Shown: piece by piece, positions 25,403 to 33,346 of the stretch
Position numbering within the stretch: the first letter of the stretch is position 1
How the letters are laid out: each line of letters begins with the position of its first letter
Source: an uncultured Ruminococcus sp.
GTDB taxonomy: Bacteria; Bacillota; Clostridia; Oscillospirales; Acutalibacteraceae
Length of the DNA: 33,428 nt
Assembly (NCBI GenBank): GCA_902773635.1
Contig: CACYFH010000010.1
Coordinates: 1 to 33,428 of the forward strand
Reading direction: 5' to 3'
The notes under the pieces: model-generated
What the model was told of the DNA's origin: nothing
Database searches by the model: none
Seen by the model: the letters and a program-made list of their open reading frames with translations, nothing else
Translations under genes and position numbers: made by a program

Positions 25403-26158
25403 ATGAGAGAGAACAATCAGAAACCGTATGCCGAGGACGAGCTGCTGATCGGACGCAATCCGATCACGGAGGCGCTCGCCTCGGGACGCTCCATCATCAA
25501 GATCATGATCGCCAAAGGGACAAACTCCGGACCTGCCGTCGAGATCGCCGCAAAAGCAAAGAAGGCGGGCATCCCGGTGCAGGAGGTCGAGCGCAAAAAG
25601 CTCGATTTCATGACCGGAGGCGCGGCGCACCAGGGCGTCGCCGCACTCTGCGCGATGAAGGACTATGCCGAGGTGGAGGACATCTTAGCGCTGGCGGAAC
25701 AGCGTAACGAGCCGCCCTTTATCATCATCCTCGACGAGATCGAGGATCCGCACAACCTCGGCGCGATCATCCGCTCGGCGGAATGTGCAGGCGCGCACGG
25801 CGTCATCATCAAGAAGCGCCGCTCCGCGGGACTGACCTACACCGCGTACAAGGCCTCCGCCGGCGCGCTGGAGTATCTCCCGGTCGCGCGCGTCACCAAT
25901 ATCGCCGATACGATCGACGAGCTGAAGGAAAAGAACATCTGGGTCTACGGCGCGGATATGGACGGCGAGGACTACTGCAAGACGAACTTTGACGGCGGTG
26001 TCGCGCTGGTCATCGGCAACGAGGGCAAGGGCATCTCGCGGCTGGTCAGAGAAAAATGCGACGTGATCGTCTCGCTCCCGCTCAAGGGAAGGATCAACTC
26101 GCTCAATGCATCCGTCGCGGCGGGCATCCTGATGTACAAGGTCGCCGAAAAGCGATAA
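25403..26158 (+). CDS. rlmB: 23S rRNA 2'-O-ribose methyltransferase, RlmB/TrmH family
   Basis: A SAM-dependent SPOUT methyltransferase. The closest known role is 2'-O-methylation of G2251 in 23S rRNA. It has 251 residues: an N-terminal substrate-binding domain (LLIGRNPITEAL...HQGVAAL), then the knotted domain with motif 1 LDEIEDPHNLGAIIRSAECAG, motif 2 ALVIGNEGKGISRLV and motif 3 LPLKGRINSLNASVAAGI. All three motifs are complete. The ribosome site is weak (TAGG). Other SpoU-family targets, such as tRNA, cannot be excluded from sequence alone. A GC-rich hairpin and a palindromic repeat follow. Confidence 0.9.
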   Translation: MRENNQKPYAEDELLIGRNPITEALASGRSIIKIMIAKGTNSGPAVEIAAKAKKAGIPVQEVERKKLDFMTGGAAHQGVAALCAMKDYAEVEDILALAEQRNEPPFIIILDEIEDPHNLGAIIRSAECAGAHGVIIKKRRSAGLTYTAYKASAGALEYLPVARVTNIADTIDELKEKNIWVYGADMDGEDYCKTNFDGGVALVIGNEGKGISRLVREKCDVIVSLPLKGRINSLNASVAAGILMYKVAEKR

Positions 26159-26168
26159 AATAAGGTTG

Positions 26169-26190
26169 TCGGCAACGCGCGTGTTGCCGA
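26169..26190 (+). terminator. Hairpin after rlmB, possible terminator
   Basis: An 8-bp stem (26169-26176 with 26183-26190) with a 6-nt loop, starting about 10 nt after the rlmB stop. There is no T-tract, so termination here is uncertain. Confidence 0.35.
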
Positions 26191-26197
26191 TATGATA

Positions 26198-26301
26198 CAA
26201 TCCCTCAGTCATCGAGCAAGCTCGACGACAGCTCTCCGGTGTATGGATTTTGTAAGCCAAAACAAGTTTTAGACAAAATCTCACCTTTACCAAAGGGAGC
26301 C
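26198..26301 (+). repeat. Palindromic intergenic repeat, long copy
   Basis: Shares its left end (CAATCCCTCAGTCATCGA) and right end (CCTTTACCAAAGGGAGCC) with the copy at 11426-11480. Here about 49 nt are inserted between GACAGCTC and CCTTTACC. The insert carries its own inverted repeat, GATTTTGT...ACAAAATC. It ends 43 nt before the start of the next gene. Confidence 0.8.
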
Positions 26302-26344
26302 ATATTTCACCCGCATTTGTGCGTGAGACAGAGGAGATGAAAAC

Positions 26345-29041
26345 ATGAAGATCTTCCACAAGGATAAAGATAAAGAGAAGCAAAAGGAAAAGACCCGCGA
26401 GATCCACGCTCCGCAGGAGACGGAGGACGTCTCCCCCGCAGAGGAAGCCGCCGCCGAGATCGACAAGACAGCGGCGCAGGAGCTCGCGTACAATGCCGAC
26501 GAGAAAGAGCAGAATCCCGACAGCAGGATGGAGGAGATCTACTCCACAAAGGCGAAGCAGGTCAAGTTCCGCAGGCAGGAGCCGCTCGAGGAAGAGGCCG
26601 CCGCCAAGCGCAAGGAAGCCGCGAAGGACGAGCTGATGCGCGGACAGCTGGAGTTCAGCCTCGACGACGAGGAGGACGCTCCCGAGGTCATGCTCGAGCC
26701 GGAGCTTGATCCGAACGCGGTCGTCGCGGAGGAGATCATCGAGGACGTCGTGGACGTCAAGAAGCTCCGCAACATCTATGTCCAGGATATCGACGACATC
26801 GACGTCAGTCTCGATCCGATGGAAGCCGTGAACGAATATGAGCGCGGCGCGGCGGACACAGCGCGGCGCGACGCGCGGCAGACGGCGCAGAAGCCCGAGG
26901 AGCGCACACCCTCCGCGGAGACGGTCGTCGCCAAGGTGCCGATCTATCAGCACGAAAGCAAATTCGATTATATCTACCTCAAGGCGGGCCGCTTCACGGA
27001 CGTCGTGGAGAGCGAGTACGACGAATACCTCAAATCCACCGACCCGACGATCTCAAAGAATTACCACGCGATGCGCCCCGAGGTCAAGCCGCACCAAAGC
27101 CTGCTGTACACCCTCAGCCAGATGGCGGCGCGCAGGAAGCAGGAGTCCGAGGAAAAGCAGAAGAGCAAGGAGATCCTGCGGAACAACTTTGACGAGGAGA
27201 TGCCCAAGCCGAAGAAAAAGAAGCGTTCCCGCGTGGGACGGTTCTTCCGCGTTCTGGGCGCTGTGATCGCGTCGGGCTTCACCGCTCCCTCCCGCTCGGA
27301 GCAGGAGCGCACGCTCGACTACAACTCCCGCGAGGATGAAAAATATCTCTCCGAGCGCACCCGGAAGAATTTCCGGCGTCTCGCCGGAGGGCTTGCGCTG
27401 TTCTCGGTGATCTGCGTCATCATGGTGGCGCTGGTGATCTGGGAGCGCACCTGCGGCGCGGCGGCGATCGCAGAAAGAGGAAACGGCATCGCCGTCGCCT
27501 ACTGTACGACCCAGCTTGTGCTCACGCTGATCATGGGCTTAATCGGCAGACACACCCTGCTCGACGGCTTGAAGCCGCTCAAACGCTTCAAGGGCAACAG
27601 CGCGACGGTGCTCGCGCTCGCATATATCGCCTGTGTGATGCAGTCGATCGTCGCGATGTTCACGACGACCTCCTTCGTCGGCGGCGACCACCATCTGTAC
27701 AGCTTCGTCGTCTCTATCGCGCTGGTGCTCCACACCGCCGGACGGCTGATGATGGTGACGCGCGTCAAGAACAATTTCGACTTTATCAGCTCCCGTTCGC
27801 CCGCATATGCGGCGAAGATCTATAACGACGAGGAAGCCGCGCGCCGCATGGCAGGCGGCACGGTCGCGTCAAAGGGCGTGGTCGCGTACCAGCATGTGAC
27901 GAGCTTCCTCTCCGATTTCCTGAAAATTTCCTACGCGCCCGATCCCAGCGAGGATATCTCCGGCAAGTTCATGCCGATCACGGTGATCAGCGCGCTGTTC
28001 GTGACGATCCTCTACGCGATCCTCTTCAAGAGCGTGCCCGGCGCGTTCTCCGCGCTGGCGGTCATGCTGAGCATCGGCATCCCCTTCACCGCGATGGTGG
28101 CGGGCAATCTGCCGATGATGCTGTTCAGCAGAAAGATGCTAGACGAGGACGCGATGGTCGCGGGCTACCCCTCCGTGCGGCAGTTCTGTGACACCAACGC
28201 GCTGCTGATGCGCGCGTCCGACCTCTTCCCCGACGGCTGTGTCGAGCTAAGCGAGCTGCTCCCGCTGCAGCAGTTGCGCGTGGAGGACGGTCTCTTGATG
28301 GCGGCGGCTGTGCTCAGAGAAGCGCACTCCCCCATTGCCCCGGTCTTTGACGAGCTGGTCATGGAGAATCGCGGGATGCTGCCGATGGTGGAAAACGTCC
28401 TGTATGAAGACAAGAGCGGTCTGGTGGGCTGGATCAACGGCGAGCGCATCCTCATCGGAAATCTCACCCTCATGAACCGCTACCACATCACCATCCCCGA
28501 GGACGGCAACCTGCGCCGTATGGAGCGGTCGGGAGAGCCGACCTACATCGCCGTGGCGGGTCAGGCGATCGCCGCGATGGCGCTGACCTATCAGGCGTCG
28601 CCGATCGCCAAGGAACAGATACAGCAGGCGGAGAAGAACGGTCTGGCGCTGATCGTCAGCACCACCGACGCGAACGTCACCGACGAGATGATCGCGGATC
28701 GGTATGAGATCTTCTACCGCTCCGTCAAGGTCACGGCGCCCGGATACTCCGACCTGATCGACGAGGCTGTCGGCAAGACGGAGGAGACCTCCCGCGCCTA
28801 CCTCGCCACCCGCGGACGCGTCGGGTCGCTCGCGAGAGCGGTCGGCGGCTGTATCGCACTCAAGGCGAATATCCGTCTCGGCATCGTAATCGAGATCTTC
28901 GGGATGCTGCTGGGCATCCTGCTGAGCGCAACGCTGGCGCTCTACGCCTCTGTCGCGCGGCTGTCGGCGTTCGAGCTGCTGATCTACATCGGCTTCTGGG
29001 TAACGGCGACGCTGATCGCGGAGATCATCAAGAGGCCGTGA
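26345..29041 (+). CDS. P-type ATPase-like membrane protein lacking catalytic motifs (pseudoenzyme)
   Basis: 898 residues; GGAGATGAAAAC precedes the ATG. Residues 1-340 are highly charged and probably disordered. Membrane segments lie near 345-366, 380-400, 418-440, 450-471, 543-562, 566-595, 843-868 and 874-895: the 4+2+2 layout of P1B metal ATPases. The region 596-790 resembles their P and N domains (AVLREAHSPIAPVFDEL, WINGERILIGNLTLM, TYIAVAGQAIAAMALTY, STTDANVTDEMIADRYEI). Where DKTGTLT is expected (after GYPSVRQFCDTNALL) the sequence is MRASDLFPDG, with Arg in place of the phosphorylated Asp. TGES and GDGxND are not found and TGD has become TTD. It should not hydrolyse ATP by the usual route. 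It may be a sensor, scaffold or regulatory subunit (inference). No frameshift is seen. Confidence 0.7.
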   Translation: MKIFHKDKDKEKQKEKTREIHAPQETEDVSPAEEAAAEIDKTAAQELAYNADEKEQNPDSRMEEIYSTKAKQVKFRRQEPLEEEAAAKRKEAAKDELMRGQLEFSLDDEEDAPEVMLEPELDPNAVVAEEIIEDVVDVKKLRNIYVQDIDDIDVSLDPMEAVNEYERGAADTARRDARQTAQKPEERTPSAETVVAKVPIYQHESKFDYIYLKAGRFTDVVESEYDEYLKSTDPTISKNYHAMRPEVKPHQSLLYTLSQMAARRKQESEEKQKSKEILRNNFDEEMPKPKKKKRSRVGRFFRVLGAVIASGFTAPSRSEQERTLDYNSREDEKYLSERTRKNFRRLAGGLALFSVICVIMVALVIWERTCGAAAIAERGNGIAVAYCTTQLVLTLIMGLIGRHTLLDGLKPLKRFKGNSATVLALAYIACVMQSIVAMFTTTSFVGGDHHLYSFVVSIALVLHTAGRLMMVTRVKNNFDFISSRSPAYAAKIYNDEEAARRMAGGTVASKGVVAYQHVTSFLSDFLKISYAPDPSEDISGKFMPITVISALFVTILYAILFKSVPGAFSALAVMLSIGIPFTAMVAGNLPMMLFSRKMLDEDAMVAGYPSVRQFCDTNALLMRASDLFPDGCVELSELLPLQQLRVEDGLLMAAAVLREAHSPIAPVFDELVMENRGMLPMVENVLYEDKSGLVGWINGERILIGNLTLMNRYHITIPEDGNLRRMERSGEPTYIAVAGQAIAAMALTYQASPIAKEQIQQAEKNGLALIVSTTDANVTDEMIADRYEIFYRSVKVTAPGYSDLIDEAVGKTEETSRAYLATRGRVGSLARAVGGCIALKANIRLGIVIEIFGMLLGILLSATLALYASVARLSAFELLIYIGFWVTATLIAEIIKRP

Positions 29042-29043
29042 GA

Positions 29044-29078
29044 AGAGAATAGAGAATAGAGAATAGTGAATAGTGAAT
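29044..29078 (+). repeat. Five-unit 7-bp tandem array before rpe
   Basis: Three AGAGAAT and two AGTGAAT heptamers between the pseudo-ATPase stop and the rpe ribosome site, ending 16 nt before the ATG. The unit length matches the other two 7-bp arrays, but the sequence is a different variant. Confidence 0.9.
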
Positions 29079-29094
29079 AATAAAGGAGTTCCAT

Positions 29095-29745
29095 ATGCTG
29101 ATTGCACCTTCCCTTTTATCCTGTGATTTTTCCAAATTCGCGGACGAGATCATCCGCGTCGACCGCGCGGGCGCAGACATCATGCACCTGGACGTCATGG
29201 ACGGTCACTTCGTGCCCAACCTGACCTTCGGGGCGCCGGTCATCAAGAAGCTGAGAAAGGCGACAGACAAGCCCTTTGACGTGCACCTGATGATCAGCGA
29301 GCCGCACCGCTATATCGGCGACTTCGCCGCCGCAGGCGCAGACATCATCTCCTTCCATACCGAATGTGACAGCGATATCGACGAGACGCTCAGATTGATC
29401 GAGGAGAGCGGCGTGAAGCCCGCCCTCGCGATCAAGCCGGGCACCGCTCCCGAGGTCGTCCTGCCGTATCTCGACCGGCTGTATATGGTGCTGGTCATGA
29501 CGGTGGAGCCGGGCTTCGGCGGTCAGAGCTTCATGCCCGATATGATGCCGAAGGTGGAGTTCCTGAAGAGGGAGATCGCAAAGCGCGGACTCTCCACCCT
29601 GATCGAGGTGGACGGCGGCATCGCGAAGGACACGATCGCGACCGCGGCGAAGGCGGGCGTTGACATCTGCGTCGCGGGTACTGCCGTTTTCGGCGCACCG
29701 GACGCAAAGACCGCTATTGACGAGCTGAAAGCGCTGTGCGAATAA
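29095..29745 (+). CDS. rpe: Ribulose-phosphate 3-epimerase
   Basis: Interconverts ribulose 5-phosphate and xylulose 5-phosphate in the pentose phosphate pathway; cytoplasmic TIM barrel. It has 216 residues, the normal length. All family motifs are present: IAPSLLSCDF, MHLDVMDGHFVPNLTFG (metal His and Asp), DVHLMI, MTVEPGFGGQ, IEVDGGI and VAGTAVF. AAAGGAG lies 8 nt before the ATG, directly after the 7-bp array. It may be transcribed with the gene upstream, since no separate promoter is clear in the 53-nt gap. Confidence 0.97.
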   Translation: MLIAPSLLSCDFSKFADEIIRVDRAGADIMHLDVMDGHFVPNLTFGAPVIKKLRKATDKPFDVHLMISEPHRYIGDFAAAGADIISFHTECDSDIDETLRLIEESGVKPALAIKPGTAPEVVLPYLDRLYMVLVMTVEPGFGGQSFMPDMMPKVEFLKREIAKRGLSTLIEVDGGIAKDTIATAAKAGVDICVAGTAVFGAPDAKTAIDELKALCE

Positions 29746-29764
29746 AATAAAGCAAAACAATGCA

Positions 29765-29889
29765 GGGCGGGGGCTTGCTCCCGCCGAAACTTTTCTATAC
29801 AAGGATTTTTGCAAAGCGAATGAACTTGATCTGCTTCGCAACCTCACTTGATTGATCGGAAAGGTCTCGGCGGGAGCAAGCCCCCGCCC
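29765..29889. repeat. 125-bp element with 23-bp perfect terminal inverted repeats
   Basis: Left arm 29765-29787 and right arm 29867-29889 are exact reverse complements of 23 nt, with further imperfect pairing inward (CGAAACTTTTC against GAAAGGTCTCG). Each arm is itself a hairpin of the type at 22721-22748. Six T follow the right arm (29890-29895), so the element can terminate rightward transcription from rpe; a T-rich stretch lies beyond the left arm for leftward transcription. It lies between convergent genes. No coding content; it looks like a miniature mobile element or paired REP. Confidence 0.8.
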
Positions 29890-29898
29890 TTTTTTATA

Positions 29899-31452
29899 TT
29901 ATGAATGTCGGATCAGTAAAAAGCTCCTCGCCTTGACGGTGACGGTGGAGTCATCCGCCGCGTAGCCGCCGAGGTTATAGACGATCTTCGCGCCGCTGAG
30001 CGCGTACTCGATGGTGCGGTCGTCGTCGGAAGGGTTGACGAACGCGGTGAAACTCCCGCGGCGATAGGCGAAGGGGTACTCGTGCGACTTCGCGTAGACG
30101 ATCTCGAACTCGCTGTCGTTACAAAGCTCCGGGTTCTCACGGCGCAGGGCGATCAGGGCTTTGAGGTTCTCATAGATGCCGCCCTCCTTGCCCCGCTGGT
30201 TCTCGACGGTCGGCGCGCCCTCGCTCTTGTCAACCGGTAGGTAGAGCATATCCTCGTCCGCGTCGGAGAAGCCGCAGTTCTTCTCGCTGTTCCACTGCAT
30301 CGGGGTGCGGGAGCCGGTGCGCGAGAAGCCGCCCTCCTTGGAGACCAGGTCGGTACGGTAGCGCATGCCGATCTCGTCGCCGTAGTAGACGAACGGCACG
30401 CCGGGCATGGTCATCATGAAGGCGTGAGAGAGCTTGATGATCTCGGCGCTCATGTAGAACGGTGCGCGGGGCATATCGTGGTTATTGGTGATGAAGCTGA
30501 TATAGCCGTGATCCTTTGAGCAAAGGTACTGCGGAACGTACTCGACTAAGAATTCCTCGATATCGCCGTGGGCATGGTCGGCAAAGAAGCTCAGGTTTTC
30601 GCCCTCGGCGGTCGTCTTGCGGAAGAGGGCGTTGTAGCCGTTGCCCTGATGGTCGAGGTAGAAGTCCGCGTGGAAGCCGGAGTTGACGATCGCGCGCCGG
30701 GGGTTGCTCCACTCGCTGACGAGCACGGCGTCGGGGTAGTCGCGATCCATCATCTCGCGCACGCTGCGCCAGATCCTCGCGGTCGCGATCTTCTCGTCGT
30801 CGTTCTTGACGAGGGAGTCCGCCATATCGACGCGGAAGCCGTCGATGCCCTTGTCGAGCCAGAAGCGCATGATATCCTTCAGCGCGTCGACGGTCGCCCA
30901 AGCCTCGGGAGAATCCGAGGACATCTGCCATTCGGGGTGGGTCACCTCATAGAAGCCGTAATTTAAGGCTGGCTGAGAGGAAAAATAGTTGACCAGATAG
31001 TTTCCGTCGCGCTCACAGATACCGCACATCAGGCGGTACTCCGGCGGCGCGTCCCAGACGCATTTGGTGAAGATATAGCGGTCGTCATACGGGGTCGGGA
31101 AGCCCGTTTTCGCCGCTTGGAACCATTCGTGGGTGTCGCTGGTGTGGCCGGGGACGAGGTCGAGCAGGATGCGGATGCCGCGCTTGTGGGCTTCCGCGAG
31201 CATGTGCTCAAAGTCCTCCATCGAACCGTAACGCGGCGCGACCTTCTTATAATCGCGCACGTCGTAGCCGGCGTCCATGAAGGGAGAATCGTAGATCGGG
31301 TTCAGCCAGATCGCGTTGCACCCAAGCTCCTTTACATAATCGAGCTTCACGGTCACGCCGTGGAGGTCGCCGATGCCGTCGGCGTTGGTGTCATAAAAGC
31401 TCTGGGGATATATCTCATAAAATACCGCGTTTTTCAGCCAGTCTGTGCTCAT
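29899..31452 (-). CDS. Glycoside hydrolase family 13 alpha-glucosidase-like enzyme
   Basis: An intracellular (no signal peptide) retaining alpha-glycosidase acting on short alpha-glucans or related disaccharides. It has 517 residues from the ATG at 31452, chosen because AAGGAG stands 8-9 nt upstream; an in-frame GTG three codons earlier is inside that site. The TIM barrel carries nucleophile D209 (GFRVDMADSL), acid/base E247 (LVSEWSN) and transition-state D326 (NNHDMPR). Conserved region I reads DLVPGH instead of the usual DxVxNH. The N-terminal WLKNAVFYEIYPQSF and a C-terminal beta domain are as in oligo-1,6-glucosidases, but the substrate is not assignable. It has its own consensus promoter and no neighbouring sugar transporter. 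Confidence 0.9.
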   Translation of the reverse strand: MSTDWLKNAVFYEIYPQSFYDTNADGIGDLHGVTVKLDYVKELGCNAIWLNPIYDSPFMDAGYDVRDYKKVAPRYGSMEDFEHMLAEAHKRGIRILLDLVPGHTSDTHEWFQAAKTGFPTPYDDRYIFTKCVWDAPPEYRLMCGICERDGNYLVNYFSSQPALNYGFYEVTHPEWQMSSDSPEAWATVDALKDIMRFWLDKGIDGFRVDMADSLVKNDDEKIATARIWRSVREMMDRDYPDAVLVSEWSNPRRAIVNSGFHADFYLDHQGNGYNALFRKTTAEGENLSFFADHAHGDIEEFLVEYVPQYLCSKDHGYISFITNNHDMPRAPFYMSAEIIKLSHAFMMTMPGVPFVYYGDEIGMRYRTDLVSKEGGFSRTGSRTPMQWNSEKNCGFSDADEDMLYLPVDKSEGAPTVENQRGKEGGIYENLKALIALRRENPELCNDSEFEIVYAKSHEYPFAYRRGSFTAFVNPSDDDRTIEYALSGAKIVYNLGGYAADDSTVTVKARSFLLIRHS

Positions 31453-31485
31453 GCTTTCCACTCCTTATGTATGGTTGTTACTAAA

Positions 31486-31514
31486 ATTTTACAATATGAA
31501 AGAACCTGTGTCAA
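31486..31514 (-). promoter_or_regulatory. Promoter of the GH13 gene
   Basis: On the minus strand: perfect -35 TTGACA (31509-31514), 17-nt spacer, -10 TAAAAT (31486-31491). The leader is about 27 nt. No catabolite-response palindrome was recognised. Confidence 0.8.
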
Positions 31515-31575
31515 TCAAAATCTGCACCGATTTCTCAATATCGCATAGTATAAATTACCATCCAGTAATCTTCAC

Positions 31576-31604
31576 TTGCGGGAAATGACTTTTGACCGTA
31601 TGAT
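31576..31604 (+). promoter_or_regulatory. Possible promoter of the MecA-like gene
   Basis: -35 TTGCGG (31576-31581, weak), 17-nt spacer, -10 TATGAT (31599-31604). The predicted start near 31611 lies just before the 7-bp array. Confidence 0.4.
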
Positions 31605-31617
31605 GGAAGGAGAAAAG

Positions 31618-31666
31618 AGCGACCAGTGACCAGTAACTAGCAACTAGCAACTAGCAACTAGCAACT
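31618..31666 (+). repeat. Seven-unit 7-bp tandem array (AGYRRYY) before the MecA-like gene
   Basis: AGCGACC, AGTGACC, AGTAACT and four AGCAACT, contiguous, ending 28 nt before the ATG at 31695. Every unit fits the AGYRRYY consensus of the 23-unit array at 12015-12175. Confidence 0.93.
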
Positions 31667-31694
31667 ACCAAATACATACAACAAGGAGAAGCAT

Positions 31695-32222
31695 ATGAGA
31701 ATCGACATGCTGGAGATCGGGACCGTCCTCGTGACGATGGAAGAGAAGGAACAGGAGAGCTGCGGGCTGGATTTCTCCGCGGACAGCGCAAAGCTGAAAA
31801 AAGCCCTGCAAGCCCTCTTGCTCCGCGTCGACCGGGAATGCGGGCTGAAAAGCCGCGGCAGGAGCTATCTGGTGGAAGCCTTTCCCTCACGCTCGGGATG
31901 TCTGCTCCTAATCTCCACACATACGGTAGAGCGCAGGCGGCGCGTCTGGCGCATCAAAAAGCAGAGCGGCTTTCTCGCGTGCTTTCTCGATCATGCAGAC
32001 GCGATGCTCGACCTGCTCCGATCCGATAATGCACCGGAGAGCTATGAGCTCTATCTCCTGCGCGGGAGCTATGTCCTCGCGGCGCCGCAGAATGATATGA
32101 ACGCCGCCGCGCTGAGCGAATACGGGACGCTCCTGCGGCTGAACGCGGTCAGTCTCGCGCGGCTGAGAGAATACGGAAGGCGGCTCAGCTATCCCAAAAA
32201 CAACTGTAAGGAAGCCATATAA
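31695..32222 (+). CDS. MecA-like adaptor protein
   Basis: Probably an adaptor that delivers substrates to the ClpC protease; MecA of Bacillus does this for ComK. It has 175 residues, short for MecA (about 200-220). The start MRIDMLEIGTVLVTM resembles the MecA N-terminus. The C-terminal half follows the family pattern: a segment with CFLDHADAMLDLL, then YELYLLRGSYVLAA, LSEYGTLL and LREYGRRL. The acidic linker usual between the two domains is replaced by a basic stretch (VERRRRVWRIKK). AAGGAG lies about 7 nt upstream of the ATG. The last 34 nt overlap the end of the convergent lipase gene. The call rests on pattern and could be a distant relative only. Confidence 0.6.
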   Translation: MRIDMLEIGTVLVTMEEKEQESCGLDFSADSAKLKKALQALLLRVDRECGLKSRGRSYLVEAFPSRSGCLLLISTHTVERRRRVWRIKKQSGFLACFLDHADAMLDLLRSDNAPESYELYLLRGSYVLAAPQNDMNAAALSEYGTLLRLNAVSLARLREYGRRLSYPKNNCKEAI

Positions 32223-33301
32223 GCGGCGGGGCTGTGGCTGTCCGCGACGCTGCACCGCGGCACCCCGCCCGCAGAAGAGAGCATCTCCATCAGGTCGGCG
32301 CCGCTCGAGAGGAAGGTCAACAGATCGGCATAATCGCTGACCATCGCGCTCAGAAAGGTATCGGCGGCGGTCTCATCCATCTGATCGGCGAGCATATCCG
32401 CAACGCCGGTCATGAACTCATAGAGGCTCAGCCGCCGCTCCCCGACACAACGCCGCCGCTCATAGTAGGCGTGGACGTTCGGCGCGAGGGTCATCACGGA
32501 GCGCAGGAAATCGTCCACCGTGCCGCGCCGCGTGAAGCCGAGGTAGTCCTCCCCGGTGAGCCTGCGGAACGGCTCGTTGATATCACCGAGATCGGACAGG
32601 CTGATATCGTGACCGTATCGGATATAGCCCCAGCCTTCCGGAGGCACGCGGGTGAAGAAGTCCTCCGCGCGCACCAGGTTGAAGATACTGCTGTAGCGCC
32701 CGACGCGGCGGCTCAGCGTGGTCGCGGGAGACGCGAAGGTATAGCACCACACGCGGTTGATCCCATAGCGATCGCTCAGGCGCTTAGCGAGGATATTGGC
32801 GACTGCGCCGCCGCGGCTGTAGCCGGAGATAAAAAATGAAGGTTCCAGCCCGATCGCGCGGGTAAAGACATAGTCCATCAGCTTCAGCTCCGCGAAATCC
32901 GCCGCGAAGGAAAAGCCCCGATGCTCTGCGGAATAGCCGAGATCGAAGTTCGAATACCACTCCGCGCCCTCCGTCCCCTGCAGGACGACGGCGACCTCAA
33001 GCTTATCGTCACGGACGCGGCTGCCGATGCTCAGACCGATCTTCCGATCCTCGCCGCCCTCGTTGTAATAATGGCGGATATCGCCGTAGGAAAGCGCGTT
33101 CAGGTTCTCGGAGAGCAGCTTTTTGTCCCCGCAGGAGAGCGCGAGCACCGCCGCCGCGAGCGCCGCCGTCCCGCTGAACAGACAGCTGTCGCGCGGGAGC
33201 AGACTGTCACTGAGACGAACGCGGCAGGAGGCGCGCCTCTCCCCTTTTTCATCCGTCGGAAAGGATAATTTCACGTCGCGTTCGCGGGTATCAATCACCA
33301 T
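32189..33301 (-). CDS. Lipase class 3-like alpha/beta hydrolase
   Basis: A serine hydrolase of 370 residues. The nucleophile elbow GYSRGGAVAN puts the serine at 162. Likely partners are D214 (RAEDFFTRVP) and H231 (RYGHD), and VVLQGTEGAEWYSNFDL matches the oxyanion region of class 3 lipases. No signal peptide is visible, so an intracellular lipid or ester substrate is likely. GAGGTG lies 5 nt before the ATG at 33301. The 3' end overlaps the MecA-like gene on the other strand by 34 nt. The true substrate is unknown; many bacterial relatives are annotated only as DUF2974 or lipase family. Confidence 0.8.
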   Translation of the reverse strand: MVIDTRERDVKLSFPTDEKGERRASCRVRLSDSLLPRDSCLFSGTAALAAAVLALSCGDKKLLSENLNALSYGDIRHYYNEGGEDRKIGLSIGSRVRDDKLEVAVVLQGTEGAEWYSNFDLGYSAEHRGFSFAADFAELKLMDYVFTRAIGLEPSFFISGYSRGGAVANILAKRLSDRYGINRVWCYTFASPATTLSRRVGRYSSIFNLVRAEDFFTRVPPEGWGYIRYGHDISLSDLGDINEPFRRLTGEDYLGFTRRGTVDDFLRSVMTLAPNVHAYYERRRCVGERRLSLYEFMTGVADMLADQMDETAADTFLSAMVSDYADLLTFLSSGADLMEMLSSAGGVPRCSVADSHSPAAYMASLQLFLG

Positions 33302-33346
33302 AAAAACACCTCAAAAACAGGTTAAAATTTAGTGTAGGTTTGTCAA

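Noticed and set aside
26345-29041. Functional metal-transporting ATPase
   Set aside because: The phosphorylation motif, TGES and GDGxND are all missing, so transport by the usual P-type cycle is not supported.
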